Assembly (NCBI GenBank): GCA_905200905.1
Contig: CAJKMA010000102.1
Coordinates: 1 to 6,437, forward strand
DNA: 6,437 nt
Direction: 5' to 3'
Origin: an uncultured Bacillota bacterium
Lineage (GTDB): Bacteria; Bacillota; Clostridia; Lachnospirales; Lachnospiraceae
This document shows positions 6,201 through 6,437 of this stretch, piece after piece. The notes under the pieces are model-generated. The model ran no database searches. It was given only the letters and a program-made list of their open reading frames with translations, and was not told the DNA's origin. Made by a program: the position numbers and the translations under genes. The number at the start of each line of letters is the position of its first letter. Positions within the stretch are counted from its first letter, which is position 1.

Positions 6201-6428
6201 TTAGTCCTGAACATATGGCATAATTGCCAGATGTCTTGCTCTCTTAATTTCAACTGTAAGAGCTCTCTGATGTTTTGCACAGTTTCCTGTAATTCTTCTT
6301 GGAAGAATTTTTCCTCTCTCAGATACGTATCTTTTCAGTTTGTTTGCATCCTTGTAGCTGATTTCATTATTTTCCTGTCCGCAGAATACACAAACTTTTT
6401 TTCTTCTGCGTCCGCCTCTTCTCTTCAT
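6201..6428 (-). CDS. rpsR: 30S ribosomal protein S18, start possibly beyond the window
   Basis: 75 residues of bS18, a small-subunit protein near the platform that pairs with S6. A basic N-terminus (MKRRGGRRRKK) leads to CVFC (C13, C16), then YKDANKLKRYVSERGKILPRR and GNCAKHQRAL (C50, H53), ending MPYVQD. The CxxC plus CxxH set is the pattern of zinc-binding (C+) S18 forms, such as one of the mycobacterial paralogues; B. subtilis S18 lacks it. The ATG at 6428 is the only start visible, but the frame remains open through the last nine bases (reading Asp-Ser-Pro) and no ribosome binding site is seen in them, so the true start may lie outside. By Firmicutes precedent it should be the last gene after rpsF and ssb. 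Confidence 0.93.
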   Translation of the reverse strand: MKRRGGRRRKKVCVFCGQENNEISYKDANKLKRYVSERGKILPRRITGNCAKHQRALTVEIKRARHLAIMPYVQD

Positions 6429-6437
6429 TGGAGAATC

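Noticed and set aside
6083..6280. 65-residue open frame on the minus strand between rpsR and gdpP
   Set aside because: It overlaps rpsR out of frame and runs through the rpsR terminator and the gdpP promoter, with no recognisable protein pattern.

Overview
The window reads as a core chromosomal segment of an AT-rich, low-GC Gram-positive anaerobe, most likely a member of the Clostridia and probably Lachnospiraceae. The grounds are a clostridial 2[4Fe-4S] ferredoxin, a MecA adaptor, a GdpP-type c-di-AMP phosphodiesterase, a CxxC/CxxH ribosomal protein S18, and the gene order rpsR, gdpP, rplI, dnaB that is widespread in Firmicutes. The family assignment is inference from protein flavour; genus cannot be given.

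Layout, left to right. mecA (67-834, +) encodes the ClpC adaptor. It converges on a small DUF1858-type CxxC protein (940-1140, -), and a long imperfect hairpin lies between them. The DUF1858 gene diverges from a 56-residue ferredoxin gene (1328-1498, +) across a 187-bp intergenic region with good promoters facing both ways. The ferredoxin gene converges on a MerR-like DNA-binding protein gene (1558-2088, -), and a GC-rich hairpin separates them. Upstream of merR is its own strong extended -10 promoter, and just before that a textbook intrinsic terminator closes the next operon. That operon is gdpP (4014-6059), rplI (3571-4017) and dnaB (2223-3551), all on the minus strand, with a 4-base gdpP/rplI overlap and a 19-base rplI/dnaB gap. 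It is driven by a consensus-like promoter at about 6105-6133. At the right edge is rpsR (6201-6428, -), probably the last gene of an rpsF-ssb-rpsR operon lying mostly outside the window, closed by its own terminator.

Functionally the right two thirds is housekeeping: ribosomal proteins S18 and L9, the replicative helicase, and the membrane enzyme that degrades c-di-AMP. The left third carries protein quality control (MecA) and two small redox-type proteins. The transcription-unit boundaries are unusually clear. No mobile element, CRISPR array, tRNA, rRNA or phage gene is visible, and I found no evidence of an undescribed system. The points most worth a second look are the RacA-like architecture of the MerR protein, a perfect 10-bp inverted repeat bracketing the gdpP promoter, the divergent redox gene pair, and the long hairpin after mecA.
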